A DNA stretch of 64,000 bases, taken from contig JANOBD010000187.1 of NCBI GenBank assembly GCA_031411495.1, forward strand, positions 124,001 through 188,000, given 5' to 3'. This DNA comes from JANOBD01 sp031411495 (GTDB lineage: Bacteria; Planctomycetota; Phycisphaerae; Tepidisphaerales; Tepidisphaeraceae). Under the pieces are notes generated by a model. That model was given only the letters and a program-made list of their open reading frames with translations, did no database searches and was not told the origin of the DNA. The position numbers and the translations under genes are program-made. Shown here piece by piece: positions 42,718 to 52,211 of this stretch (its first letter is position 1; every line of letters starts with the position of its first letter).

Positions 42718-43683
42718 TCAGTATCCGGCAGGATCGACGTACGGTGATCCCGCATGGACAGCCTTGAGGGCATCCTTCCGGCTCATGAACTCTCCGTGAC
42801 CGTCGCAGAACGCAACGTTTCCCTTCGCGTCTTCGTTGATCTTTCCGGTGGCCGGGACACTTGTAACGAGTTGTTTCGGCTTGCCGGTTGTATGACGTGA
42901 AGCGACCGCGTTGACTTTCTGATTGAGGAGCCAGTTCGTGGGATTGGCGACAAAGACGCCGTCGTCGACAGTTTTCTCGTCTTCACAGATGAAGAGGATT
43001 CGCTCGGAAGCACCACGGATCTCGGAGATTTTTCCGCGGAAGACGCTCCCGCCGAATCTCGCTCCCGCCGCCAACGTCGGACCTGAATAGCTTTGAGGGA
43101 CGGGGAAGTTATAAGCTCTCCCCGTATACGCCTGGTTCATGGCGTAGCTGTAGCGATAAGCCTGGTTGCCGTTCACGACGGCTTCCGGACGCATCTCGAG
43201 CGTGTCGGAGGGGCAACGGAATAGCTCTTCCAGCGATCGACCCAGTTCGTTTGCCTCTTGTCCGCTGTTCGCTACGACCGGCTTGACGCCGAGATACTTT
43301 GCCAGAGCAGAAAGGGTGATGTTCTGGTGATCGGTGTTCGAATTCACTTTGCCACTGATCGGGTCGATATCACGCTGCCAGCTGATCCAGTCTGCCGTTC
43401 CGACGGCGACAGATCCCTCTTTATAGAGGCCGTTGGCATTATTTCCGCCGGGGAACGGCAGTTTGCCTTTGTTGTCGTTGGCGTACGAGATGGTCGCCTG
43501 TGCGATCTGTCGCAGGTTGCTCAGGCATTTGACTTGGCGCCCTGCTTCGCGGGCCTTATTGAGTGCGGGCAAGAGGATCGAGATCAACAGCGCGATGATG
43601 CCGATGACGACGAGCAGTTCGACGAGAGTGAAACCGCAGCGGGTTTGAGATCCACGACGCGAAGTCGGATTTGTTGAGCACAT
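42718..43683 (-). CDS. DUF1559-type pseudopilin (prepilin-like N-terminus)
   Basis: 321 residues from an ATG with GGAGG 7 bases upstream. Residues 17-40 are a class III prepilin signal and helix (CGFTLVELLVVIGIIALLIS; cleavage after Gly17, Glu22 conserved). The C-terminal H-X9-DG signature region is present near the end (GNVAFCDGHGEFMSR). These proteins are highly amplified in planctomycetes and are thought to form pseudopilus or fibre structures with type II secretion or pilus machinery. It lies upstream of the large PEP-CTERM protein gene in the same orientation. No partner secretion genes are nearby. Confidence 0.92.
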   Translation of the reverse strand: MCSTNPTSRRGSQTRCGFTLVELLVVIGIIALLISILLPALNKAREAGRQVKCLSNLRQIAQATISYANDNKGKLPFPGGNNANGLYKEGSVAVGTADWISWQRDIDPISGKVNSNTDHQNITLSALAKYLGVKPVVANSGQEANELGRSLEELFRCPSDTLEMRPEAVVNGNQAYRYSYAMNQAYTGRAYNFPVPQSYSGPTLAAGARFGGSVFRGKISEIRGASERILFICEDEKTVDDGVFVANPTNWLLNQKVNAVASRHTTGKPKQLVTSVPATGKINEDAKGNVAFCDGHGEFMSRKDALKAVHAGSPYVDPAGY

Positions 43684-43865
43684 CAGGAGTCCTCCAAGAC
43701 GCCAAAGCGATTTTGCACATGAGAACGCGGGTACCACGTCGCAAACGAACGTCGCTGGGGAACTCCGCATAACCGCCACCAACACTCTACTTCTTAATAC
43801 GAACTCAACTTTGCAAGGTTGCGGAATAGTTTTACGTTCCGGCGCAGCCCTCAATTTTCGACGGG

Positions 43866-44942
43866 TCAACGCCCATTTTCGATGTTCCGCAGCAGGAATT
43901 TTGAGGGGTCCAACACTCCATGCCGCATCCTTAAACGCTTCCAAGTATAGGCGATATGCACCTTGCCATCTCTCGTCTGGATGACGGCCGGATAGGAGTA
44001 CTGCCCGGGTGGTTCCGACTCGATTGTGCAAGCCGCTTGCCATTTCTTACCATCTTTCGACATCGCCACGTTGAGTGGATAGCGCACCTTCTCCGTATCC
44101 GAATGGTTGTAAACCACCAGGTGCGTCCCATCCGCCAGCGTCACCGCATCCGTTCCCGAATTGCAGTTCGGCAGCTCGGTCAGGCCCATCGGGCCCCAAG
44201 TCTGGCCGCCGTCGTTACTCCAAGTTTCGAAAATCCGCTGATTCTTCTGCGTCCGGCCGATCGCCTGAAGCTTTGTCTGGGAGTGAATCAAAACGCTCGG
44301 TTGAATCGCCTTCATCCCTCCTGGCTGCTCGACCAGTGGCGTCGCCTGGAACGTATTGCCGTTGTCGGCGCTTAGCTCGAAGTAGACGTTCCAGCCCATC
44401 TGGGACACTTGCTGTTTGGCCTCCCCGACAGACGCAACGACCACCCCCGCGCTCGCCAGGCCGTCGTCGTTGGCGTCGAGCACGCCTTCGACGCTGGTCG
44501 GGCTGATGATCAACCCGTTGTCGAGCTGCACCGGCTTGTTCTTGATCGGGCCGAGCAATTTGCCGGGCAGGCGTTTCGCATCCGACCACGTTTGGCCATC
44601 GTCATCCGACGTTTTCACCATCCCCCACCAGTCCTTGGGGGAAGGTCCGACCTTGTAGAACAACATCAATGCCCCGCCCCGCGGCTGGAACAACACCGGA
44701 TTCCACGTCGGCATCCGTGTGCGGTCGTCCATCACGCCGTCGGCGACGCTGACGGGATCGCCCCACTTTGTTCCGTCAAATCGGCAGAGGTAGATGCAGA
44801 CATCCGGGTGGCGCTCGTGCGTGCCGCCGAAGAATGCGCAAAACAGCGTGCCGCGATCGGATTCGACGAGCGTGGCCGCATGACAGCTCGGGAACGGGGC
44901 CGATTCATAGAGAAAGTCGAGCGAGAGAAGTCCGGGGTCCAT
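43866..44942 (-). CDS. BNR-repeat sialidase-like glycosidase
   Basis: 358 residues from the ATG at 44942. The fold is a six-bladed propeller with Asp-box repeats (SDDDGQTWSDAKRL, SADNGNTFQATPL, SNDGGQTWGPMGL, SKDGKKWQAAC). The first strands (CHAATLVESDRGTLFCAFFG) match the sialidase-like COG4692 family, common in plant polysaccharide loci. No signal peptide is evident, so it would be cytoplasmic. Despite the family name, rhamnosidase- or glucuronidase-type activities are known for relatives, and sialic acid use is unproven. It follows the alpha/beta hydrolase gene by 13 bases and belongs to one transcript with it. Confidence 0.82.
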   Translation of the reverse strand: MDPGLLSLDFLYESAPFPSCHAATLVESDRGTLFCAFFGGTHERHPDVCIYLCRFDGTKWGDPVSVADGVMDDRTRMPTWNPVLFQPRGGALMLFYKVGPSPKDWWGMVKTSDDDGQTWSDAKRLPGKLLGPIKNKPVQLDNGLIISPTSVEGVLDANDDGLASAGVVVASVGEAKQQVSQMGWNVYFELSADNGNTFQATPLVEQPGGMKAIQPSVLIHSQTKLQAIGRTQKNQRIFETWSNDGGQTWGPMGLTELPNCNSGTDAVTLADGTHLVVYNHSDTEKVRYPLNVAMSKDGKKWQAACTIESEPPGQYSYPAVIQTRDGKVHIAYTWKRLRMRHGVLDPSKFLLRNIENGR

Positions 44943-44955
44943 GGTCTGCTTTCGG

Positions 44956-46614
44956 CTATCGGTTGATGATCGTCGGAACTGCTTCTCGAATGAACGCTTC
45001 GATCCCGCCGCACGCGAGCGCGCCGGGGAAGAGCCGCGGATCGTCGATCGTCTCACAGGCATCGAACTCGAACGCGCCCAGGCTCACATACGCCGAGTCG
45101 AATAACCCCGGGCGGGCGGCGCAGACCGCGCACGCGACAACGGATGAGACGCGATCGGCGTAAAGCTTCAGCGGTGCTTTGCAGGAGGACCGGATTCCTT
45201 CGGCGATCGCGATCACTTCTCGTGCGCGCTCGATCACGACCGGGCGATTGAATACGAAGTCGAACCACGCCGGTTTCTCTTTGATCAGCGTGATGGGCTC
45301 GATCATTCCGAACGAGATCGCGGTTTCGCGGGCGCCCGCGCCGTGTCTTTCACGCATATGGCAGGTGCCGGTGGTTCGTGTGAGTTCCTTTAGTTCGATC
45401 TCGATCGCGTCTGCATCGTCGACGCGGCGCGGCTCGGGAGCCACTTCGCCGACCCAGCTCGCCAGCAGTTCCTTCACCGACACGCCGGGATGCCACGATT
45501 TCCGGATCGACTCGACCGACAGTTCATCGGTCGGCCGGGGATGTTCGGCATCGAACACGCTCAATTCGGGCGGCGGGATAGGATCGAACGCGCGCTCGGT
45601 CATCGCGTCACCGCTGTTCAAGGCGAACACACGATCCACGAACGCGTAGAAATCGGCGCGGGTGTGCGCGTTGAAATTGTGAGGCCATGGCAGGACGTTG
45701 CCGTTCACGCGATCGACCGCATCATACAGCTGGTAAATGTGTTTGAGTTCAGGAATGCCGCGGCGATCGGCATCGTGGGTCCAGTCGCCGGTCGCGCCGC
45801 TGCAGAAGACATCGCGTGGCGCGAGCGTGGCGCAGAGTTCGACGTTATTGCTTTCGAGACGAAGCAGCGGCGCATTTTCGCATGGGCAGCCTCCCTGCAT
45901 GTTCATGCCGATCATGCCGGCGATGAAGAGCGCCCTGGGGCGATCGTCGAGGATGCCGAGCATCAGCGTCTGCGTGCCGCCGGAAGATGCGCCGCCGACG
46001 GCAATGCGCTGCGAATCGACATCCGCAAGGGACGTGACAAAGTCGAGCGCGCGGATGCTGTTGAACGTCTGAAGCCCCATGTGGCTCTGCGAACGCAAGA
46101 TGGCTTCCGCATCGTCGAACCCCTGGGCGTGCGTGAATTGCGTGCTGTCACAGTAGCCGAGCATGTCGTAGTGGAACACGACGCACCCCATTCGCGCGAA
46201 CGTTGCGTTGCAGGCTTGCAGCGGGCTTCGCGCGCAGGACCGAAGCAACTCTGAACCATTCGCGAGCGAGGCGTCGATCTTCTCATCGTTTACCCAGATG
46301 AACCGACCATCGGGCCAGTGACCGTAAGGGTGCAGGACAACCGGAGAGGCTGCCCCTCGCGGCGTTGCCGGGCGATAGAGATTTCCCGTGACATACACGC
46401 CCGGCATCGAGGCGAAAGAGACCCTTTCGACGCTGTAGCCATCGCGGTCGATTCTGCCGTGAATGCTCGCGACGATTGGCGCTCGATCCGGCAACGTCGC
46501 GAGCCCGAGCGCGATGGCGGTGCGCCGTCGGAGGTGAGCCGCGCGCAGTTCCCACGCGTCGCGCGTCGCGAACGCAGGATGGAAATCGTGAGGATGATCC
46601 TTGGTGTAACGCAT
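44956..46614 (-). CDS. Alpha/beta-hydrolase, acetylxylan-esterase-like
   Basis: 552 residues from the ATG at 46614 (MRYTKDHPHDF). The first half is a serine hydrolase: the entry block HGRIDRDGYSVERVSFAS is typical of AXE1/CE7 and related esterases. The nucleophile elbow is VGGASSGGTQT, and a His-containing NFNAHTRADFYAFV stretch could close the triad. The second half (about residues 365-552) repeats a hydrolase-like pattern at lower quality and ends near the stop. It probably deacetylates or de-esterifies an oligosaccharide in the cytoplasm, as no signal peptide is visible. It is divergent from the rhamnosidase gene. Confidence 0.75.
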   Translation of the reverse strand: MRYTKDHPHDFHPAFATRDAWELRAAHLRRRTAIALGLATLPDRAPIVASIHGRIDRDGYSVERVSFASMPGVYVTGNLYRPATPRGAASPVVLHPYGHWPDGRFIWVNDEKIDASLANGSELLRSCARSPLQACNATFARMGCVVFHYDMLGYCDSTQFTHAQGFDDAEAILRSQSHMGLQTFNSIRALDFVTSLADVDSQRIAVGGASSGGTQTLMLGILDDRPRALFIAGMIGMNMQGGCPCENAPLLRLESNNVELCATLAPRDVFCSGATGDWTHDADRRGIPELKHIYQLYDAVDRVNGNVLPWPHNFNAHTRADFYAFVDRVFALNSGDAMTERAFDPIPPPELSVFDAEHPRPTDELSVESIRKSWHPGVSVKELLASWVGEVAPEPRRVDDADAIEIELKELTRTTGTCHMRERHGAGARETAISFGMIEPITLIKEKPAWFDFVFNRPVVIERAREVIAIAEGIRSSCKAPLKLYADRVSSVVACAVCAARPGLFDSAYVSLGAFEFDACETIDDPRLFPGALACGGIEAFIREAVPTIINR

Positions 46615-46769
46615 GTTCCGCAGCCCGGATTGTGGCTGCTGGCGGACACCGATGTAAGCGCTCCGGTTCGAAGCCCACGATTTCTGCAACGAAAGTCACA
46701 CATTCTCCCACACGCCTTGACGTGATCGGTGTCGCAACTTCGTATCTTTCCAGACTCGAAAGAACCACC

Positions 46770-49433
46770 ATGCCCAATCCGCCGACCCATTTGCGTGCCG
46801 AGTATCTGAACAATCCGATCGGCCTGGACGTCGCCTCGCCGCGATTCAGTTGGCGATTGAATGATGATCGTCGCGGCGTGAAGCAAACGGCGTATCAACT
46901 CGTCGTCGCCCGCGCGGGTGCTCCGACGGTGCCGATCTGGGACTCGGCTAAGGTCACAACGAATCAGTCGACTCAGGTGGGCTATCGTGGCCCCGCGCTC
47001 TCCTCGCGCGATCGCCTCGTATGGCGCGTGAAATACTGGGATCAGGACGGCGTCGAATCGCCCTTCTCTACCGATGCGACGATCGAAATGGGCTTGCTCA
47101 CGCGCGACGACTGGAAAGGGACATGGATAGGCAGCAACGACGTCGGCGGGCCGCGCTCGATCCCGCCTTGTCCGCATCTGCGTAAACCGTTCGAACTGAA
47201 AGCCAAGCCGGCCCGCGCGCGGCTCTACATCACCGCGCTGGGCCTGTTCGAAGCGGAACTCAACGGCCAGCCGATCGGGGAAGACGTCTTCGCGCCCGGT
47301 CGAACCGAGTACGCGAAGCGCGTGCCCTACCATGTGTATGATGTGACGAACGATCTCAACGCCGGCGCGAACGTCATCGGCGTCATCCTCGGCGACGGCT
47401 GGTACTCCGGCCATGTCCACTCCGACCCGCGCATGTACTACGGCGACCGGCCGCGCCTGCTCGCCCAACTGGAAGTGACCTACGCCGACGGCTCGACACA
47501 GACGATCGTCTCCGATCCAAGCTGGAAGGAAACGACGCTCGGTCCGATCCGCTCCAGCGACCTCCTGCAAGGCGAAGATTACGACGCGCGGATGGAAATC
47601 GACGGATGGAGCGATGCTGGATTTGATGATTCGACTTGGCGCGCGGTGAAAACGTTCGAGTTCCCGAAGATCGCGCTGGTCGGCCGAAGCATGCCACCGG
47701 TGCGGCGGATCCAGGCACTGAAGCCCGCCGTCGCGCCGTGGCCGACGCCCAACAAGCGGCGCTGGACCTTCGACTTCGGCCAGAACATGGTCGGGCGGGT
47801 CCGCATCAAGCTGCGCAAAACCAGGCCGGGACAGATCATTACCATCCGCCACGCCGAGATGCTCGACAAGGCCGGCCGGCTATACACCGAGGCGCTGCGC
47901 AGCGCGCGCTGTACCGACTACTACACCTGCAAAGGCGCTGATGAAGAGATCTACGAGCCGCGCTTCACATTTCACGGCTTCCGTTACATCGAGGTGAACG
48001 GCCTGAAGTTTGGCGTGCCGCCCGATCCGGATGTCGTCACCGGAATCGTCCTGCACTCGGATCTCGAGAACTCCGGCAGGTTCGAATGCTCGTCGCCGAT
48101 GATCAATCAGCTCCAGAGCAACATCCTCTGGAGCCAGAAAGGAAACTTCCTCGAGATCCCGACCGACTGCCCGCAGCGCGATGAGCGCCTCGGCTGGACC
48201 GGCGACGCACAGGTCTTCATCCGAACGGCCGCGTGGAATATGGATGTCAGCGGCTTCTTCACCAAGTGGCTGCAGGACATGGCCGATGCACAGTTCGAGA
48301 CCGGCGGCATCCCGTCGACGGTGCCCTACTGCGTCAGCATCTCCAACGAAGGCGGCCCCGCGTGGAGCGATGCGGCCGTCATCTGCCCGTGGACGATCTA
48401 CCAGTGCTATGGAGACACGCGCATCCTCGAAGGCGCGTATCCGATGATGCAGCGGTTCATCGACTTTCTGAAGAACACCTCCAACCAATTGATCCGCGCT
48501 GATGAAACTCAGAAATGGCGCGGCTATGGAGACTGGCTGAGCCAGAACGCCGAGACGCCGAAGGACCTGATCGGGACGGCTTACTTCGCGCATGTGTGCG
48601 ACCTGATGTCGAAGATCGCCGACGTGCTCAAGCGAAACGATGACCGCGACCGGTACGAATCGCTGCGCGACGATGTGCGTGATGCGTGGCGAAACAAATA
48701 CGTCACCCCCGCCGGCGAGATCGTCGGGCAGACGCAGACCGCGTATCTCCTGGCGCTCTCGTTCAAACTCATCCCCGATGCGTTGCGCCCGAAGGTTTTT
48801 GATGCGCTCGTCCGTGACATCCAGGCGCGCGGAACGCACCTCTCCACCGGCTTCGTCGGCACGCCACTCATTACCAAGGTGCTCACCGAAGAAGGCCGGC
48901 TCGATCTCGCCTATGCACTTCTGAATCAGACGACATTCCCGGGCTGGCTCTTCCCCATCACCCACGGGGCGACCACGATGTGGGAGCGCTGGGACGGCTG
49001 GACGCCGGACAAAGGCTTCAACGACTCCGGCATGAACAGCTACAACCACTACGCGTACGGCGCGGTCGGCGAGTGGATGTACGCGACGATAGCCGGCATC
49101 GATCTGGACGAATCCGAGCCGGGCTACGCGAAGATCAAGATCGCCCCGCGGCCCGGCGGCGGGCTGACGTTTGCGCGCGGCTCGCTCCTCACGCCGCACG
49201 GGATGGTCGAGACGAGTTGGACGCTGGATGGCGCGAAGTTCAAGCTGAGCGTGACGATCCCGCCGAACACGACGGCGTTCATCCGAGTGCCTGGTACCGC
49301 CATCAAGCAGCGCGCTATTGATCCGGATGTGAAGAGCAGCGATCGGCCGGCCAGCGACTTGCACGCCGCGCCGTTCGAAGTGGCCGCAGGTCGGTACGTC
49401 TTCGAATCAGAACTTTCATTCGCCACCAGTTAG
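46770..49433 (+). CDS. Alpha-L-rhamnosidase (GH78)
   Basis: 887 residues from the ATG at 46770. The N-terminal Ig-like strand (HLRAEYLNNPIGLDVASPRF) and the Bac_rhamnosid_N domain (ALGLFEAELNGQPIGEDVFA) are complete. The (alpha/alpha)6 catalytic domain has the acid block IPTDCPQRDERLGWTGDAQV (about residues 462-481) and the general base Glu in TTMWERWDGW (about 737). A C-terminal beta domain follows. There is no signal peptide, so it likely acts on imported oligosaccharides. The enzyme removes terminal alpha-L-rhamnose from rhamnogalacturonan or flavonoid glycosides. Its last 119 bases overlap the 3' end of a convergent gene. Confidence 0.95.
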   Translation: MPNPPTHLRAEYLNNPIGLDVASPRFSWRLNDDRRGVKQTAYQLVVARAGAPTVPIWDSAKVTTNQSTQVGYRGPALSSRDRLVWRVKYWDQDGVESPFSTDATIEMGLLTRDDWKGTWIGSNDVGGPRSIPPCPHLRKPFELKAKPARARLYITALGLFEAELNGQPIGEDVFAPGRTEYAKRVPYHVYDVTNDLNAGANVIGVILGDGWYSGHVHSDPRMYYGDRPRLLAQLEVTYADGSTQTIVSDPSWKETTLGPIRSSDLLQGEDYDARMEIDGWSDAGFDDSTWRAVKTFEFPKIALVGRSMPPVRRIQALKPAVAPWPTPNKRRWTFDFGQNMVGRVRIKLRKTRPGQIITIRHAEMLDKAGRLYTEALRSARCTDYYTCKGADEEIYEPRFTFHGFRYIEVNGLKFGVPPDPDVVTGIVLHSDLENSGRFECSSPMINQLQSNILWSQKGNFLEIPTDCPQRDERLGWTGDAQVFIRTAAWNMDVSGFFTKWLQDMADAQFETGGIPSTVPYCVSISNEGGPAWSDAAVICPWTIYQCYGDTRILEGAYPMMQRFIDFLKNTSNQLIRADETQKWRGYGDWLSQNAETPKDLIGTAYFAHVCDLMSKIADVLKRNDDRDRYESLRDDVRDAWRNKYVTPAGEIVGQTQTAYLLALSFKLIPDALRPKVFDALVRDIQARGTHLSTGFVGTPLITKVLTEEGRLDLAYALLNQTTFPGWLFPITHGATTMWERWDGWTPDKGFNDSGMNSYNHYAYGAVGEWMYATIAGIDLDESEPGYAKIKIAPRPGGGLTFARGSLLTPHGMVETSWTLDGAKFKLSVTIPPNTTAFIRVPGTAIKQRAIDPDVKSSDRPASDLHAAPFEVAAGRYVFESELSFATS

Positions 49434-50079
49434 TATCGCGAGATCGTTGCCGATTGAAGATGAGCAGCGGGATCAGGAGCGCCGCGGCCGGCTCGGGTGC
49501 GAGTATTCCCGCCGGCGCAAGGGCGTTCACCGGAGAAACCGCCCCAGTGGACAGGTTGGCAATCTGATAAATGTAACCGACGGCGTTCGTCCGAACGATC
49601 AGCAGAGTGCTCGAAGCGCCATCCATCAGACCCGGTTCCACTTCAGGCCCAGACCGAAAGTTTTCGCGGATCACGCCGCCGGGCAGGTCGCGCGCGAAAG
49701 TGCGCGGCGCGATGTCTCCAGAACCGATCGCGTAAGTCATGTCGACGCGATAGCTGTTGAACCCGCTGATACTCAAATACCACATCCCGCTCGGATTCAC
49801 CTCGTACGTCAGCGGATTGCTAAACAGTTGATAGGTAAAGGTGAGGCTGCCTTGCGTGTTGGTCGGATCGCCCTGGTAGACGCGCGACACGAGTGTGCCG
49901 GAGTAAGTTGCCGTCGCATAGGGAGAGACGAGCGAGGCGATTTGCGTTCCGCCGAATGGCTGCGACTGCGGCTCGGCGGCGGTCAGGTCTCCGCGTTCCA
50001 TTTTCGCGCCGTGCGTTGTCGTGACCGCGACGATGCCGAACGCCGTGAGCCAACCCAATCGAAATAGACTCAAACCCAT
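49315..50079 (-). CDS. PEP-CTERM protein with an over-long C-terminus
   Basis: 254 residues from the ATG at 50079 (signal MGLSLFRLGWLTAFGIVAVT). The middle is a beta-rich domain with no recognised family (TATYSGTLVSRVYQGDPTN, FTYQLFSNPLTYEVNPSGMW). A PEP-CTERM-like end appears at LAPEPAAALLIPLLIFNRQR. The frame then continues for about 40 more residues, RRTDLRPLRTARRASRW and beyond, into the 3' end of the convergent rhamnosidase gene. PEP-CTERM proteins normally stop just after the basic cluster, so the usual stop may have been lost by a small frameshift near 49436-49450. An exported protein of unknown role. Confidence 0.7.
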   Translation of the reverse strand: MGLSLFRLGWLTAFGIVAVTTTHGAKMERGDLTAAEPQSQPFGGTQIASLVSPYATATYSGTLVSRVYQGDPTNTQGSLTFTYQLFSNPLTYEVNPSGMWYLSISGFNSYRVDMTYAIGSGDIAPRTFARDLPGGVIRENFRSGPEVEPGLMDGASSTLLIVRTNAVGYIYQIANLSTGAVSPVNALAPAGILAPEPAAALLIPLLIFNRQRSRDTNWWRMKVLIRRRTDLRPLRTARRASRWPADRCSSHPDQ

Positions 50080-50203
50080 CTGCCGCCCCTCTCGTGAAAT
50101 GATTCCGCGCGACCGCGCCGTCTCTGCACTATGCCGGTGAATGAGCCGACGTAAAGAACAATCCGCTTTCCGTTGACGTCGTCCGCCGTATAGGTTTCGC
50201 GAT

Positions 50204-50611
50204 ATGAACCTCCGACGTCTCTTGCCAGTATGTGTGTTGTTGTTGGGAACGGGGTGCGTCAACCCGATCGGCAATCCGCACGCGCGCGTGAATGACATGC
50301 AGCGCACCGAACTGTACTTCGGGCGCAGTACCAACGTCGGCGGGCACGTGACGGACGAGCAATGGTCCGCATTTGTCGATCGCGAAATCACGGCGCGTTT
50401 CCCTGCCGGCATCACGATCCTAAATGCCGACGGCCAATGGACCGATCCCAAAGGCGCGCTGGTTCATGAGGACAGCCGCGTGATTATCCTGCTGCACGGC
50501 CCCGAGCGCGACGCAGAACACAAAATCGAAGCGATCCGCGACGCCTACGTGAAGCAGTTCAGCCAGGACGCGGTGATGCGCGTCGACTCGCCGGCGAAGG
50601 TGAGATTTTGA
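50204..50611 (+). CDS. DUF3574 lipoprotein
   Basis: 135 residues with a lipoprotein signal (MNLRRLLPVCVLLLGTGC; lipobox LGTGC, Cys18). The body matches DUF3574: RTELYFGRS at the start of the domain, EQWSAFVDREITARFPAGIT and the central LNADGQWTD. Members are small envelope lipoproteins of unknown function. It lies alone between two minus-strand PEP-CTERM genes and is convergent with the downstream one across a strong hairpin. Confidence 0.85.
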   Translation: MNLRRLLPVCVLLLGTGCVNPIGNPHARVNDMQRTELYFGRSTNVGGHVTDEQWSAFVDREITARFPAGITILNADGQWTDPKGALVHEDSRVIILLHGPERDAEHKIEAIRDAYVKQFSQDAVMRVDSPAKVRF

Positions 50612-50685
50612 ATCGACTTCAATTTGCCGCGATGGAACGTGTCGCGGTCGGCGAGTTCCGTCATCAACCGGCGTTGCCGGGAATG

Positions 50686-50716
50686 GAACAACCGCGGCCG
50701 AGGGCCGCGGTTGTTC
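50686..50716. terminator. Bidirectional hairpin between convergent genes
   Basis: GAACAACCGCGGCC (50686-50699) pairs perfectly with GGCCGCGGTTGTTC (50703-50716) around a 3-base loop. It lies between the DUF3574 stop and the PEP-CTERM stop. A T-run is lacking on both sides, but the position suits a shared terminator. Confidence 0.6.
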
Positions 50717-50745
50717 GGATTCTCAAATCATCGATCAGGCGATGA

Positions 50746-52005
50746 TCATGCCTTGCGACGACGGCTCACGAGCAGGCTGCCGAGTGCGAAAGCGCTCAGC
50801 GAGGTCGGCTCGGGGGCCAGGACCAGTTTCGGCGCCCACGCGCCGACGACTCCGGCGTCGGCGCCGAGTTTGGGCGCGAACTCTTTCGACGCGAAGATCA
50901 GGTTGTCGGAGCGAACGGGATTCGGATCGTTGTCGCCGGTCACCGCAAGCTGGTTCTTCTGGAAGACGACGAAAGTCGCGGAGGTCTCACCCGCTGTAAG
51001 CATCGCCGTCAGGTAGGCGACGAGGGCGGCGCGATTCGCCTGCGTGTCGGCGAAGCCGTGACTCAGCGGCGAGTTGTCGTCCTCGGTCGAGAAGGACAGT
51101 TCGCTGCCCGGAGCACGCGGCGTGGTCCGGCCGTCCATGTCGAGATAGCCCAGGAACGTCGTCAGCGTCGGGTCGAGGTCGGCGTTGTACGTCGTCAGCG
51201 GCTTGCCGGTCGTGTCGGTGTAGTTGCCCGTGAACGTCGTCGCGGTGTAGCCCTGTTGGTTCACGTAAGCCTGATACGCGGCCGTGCTGTTGGAACTGTT
51301 GGCCAGGCCGTCGTCGGCGAGGTCGGCGTTGTAGAGGGCGAGGTTGGCGGTGTAGCGCGATTGGTTGAGCGATTCGACGTTGGCGCTGTAGGGCGCATTT
51401 TCATGGACGATGCCGGGCGCGCGGTTCGCATCGGCGGCGTTCGAACCCCATGTGGCATCGGTTTGGCTGAGCGGGCTGGCGGGCGCGGCGGTGCGCGCTC
51501 CGGCGGCGGGTTGAGCGAAGACGCTGGGCGCGGCGGGCGTCGGGTAGGCCGAGCCGGCATCTCGATACTTCACGAGGGTTTCATTCCACGTGTTGGCGAG
51601 CGGCGCGCCGGAGTTGACGCCGTAAATGCGGAGCCCGGTGCCGTTGGCGGCGGGCTGGGCCGAGCCGCTGTTGGCGGTGCCGCCGGTGTTGTTCCCGCGG
51701 AACGAGAAGCGCAGGTCGGCGAAGCCGCCGATGCTCGCCGGGGTGAGGCCGGTCAGGTCGAAGCGGACTAGGAAGCCGGTGTGCTGGCCTCCAGTCGATC
51801 GGGTGGCGAGTTCGGTCTGCGGTCCGTCGACGGTGGTGAAGCCGCCGCGGGCGTCTTCAGGGTTCTGCTCACGGATCTCGGCGTCCGCCCCATTGCCGAC
51901 AGAACTCTTGATGATGATCGGAGCGCCGACTGCGGCGACGCTGTACAACGACCCGCACGCCGTGGCGGCCGCCATCGCGAACACGTGAAACGATTTGACC
52001 TGCAT
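50746..52005 (-). CDS. PEP-CTERM protein
   Basis: 419 residues from an ATG with GGAGGG 6 bases upstream. A signal peptide (MQVKSFHVFAMAAATACGSL) is followed by a DNRLRE-like beta domain (FLVRFDLTGLTPASIGGFAD, then LRFSFRG). A low-complexity Ala/Tyr/Asn-rich middle contains repeated NADL and SYSAN-like segments. The end is PEP-CTERM: VLAPEPTSLSAFALGSLLVS then RRRKA. It is probably sorted to the cell envelope or extracellular matrix by an exosortase encoded elsewhere. No enzymatic motif is seen. Confidence 0.88.
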   Translation of the reverse strand: MQVKSFHVFAMAAATACGSLYSVAAVGAPIIIKSSVGNGADAEIREQNPEDARGGFTTVDGPQTELATRSTGGQHTGFLVRFDLTGLTPASIGGFADLRFSFRGNNTGGTANSGSAQPAANGTGLRIYGVNSGAPLANTWNETLVKYRDAGSAYPTPAAPSVFAQPAAGARTAAPASPLSQTDATWGSNAADANRAPGIVHENAPYSANVESLNQSRYTANLALYNADLADDGLANSSNSTAAYQAYVNQQGYTATTFTGNYTDTTGKPLTTYNADLDPTLTTFLGYLDMDGRTTPRAPGSELSFSTEDDNSPLSHGFADTQANRAALVAYLTAMLTAGETSATFVVFQKNQLAVTGDNDPNPVRSDNLIFASKEFAPKLGADAGVVGAWAPKLVLAPEPTSLSAFALGSLLVSRRRKA

Positions 52006-52211
52006 AAGAGACCCTCCGCGCCCAAGCGCTAATAGTTTTCGATTCTCCAGCCGCCTCCTCCGGCGACCTCTATACCGCCGTAATAATGACACGATTTGTT
52101 GGAATGGCACTACCATTATTGCGAAAAGAGATTGCAACTTTGCGCAGCAAGCCGACCGGCTTTTCGGCCTTTTCGCCGATGAACCGGCATTTTTTAGATC
52201 GGGCAAGGGAA

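Noticed and set aside
46290..47852. Minus-strand open frame of about 520 codons
   Set aside because: Antisense to the start of the GH78 rhamnosidase and crosses the divergent promoter; no domain.
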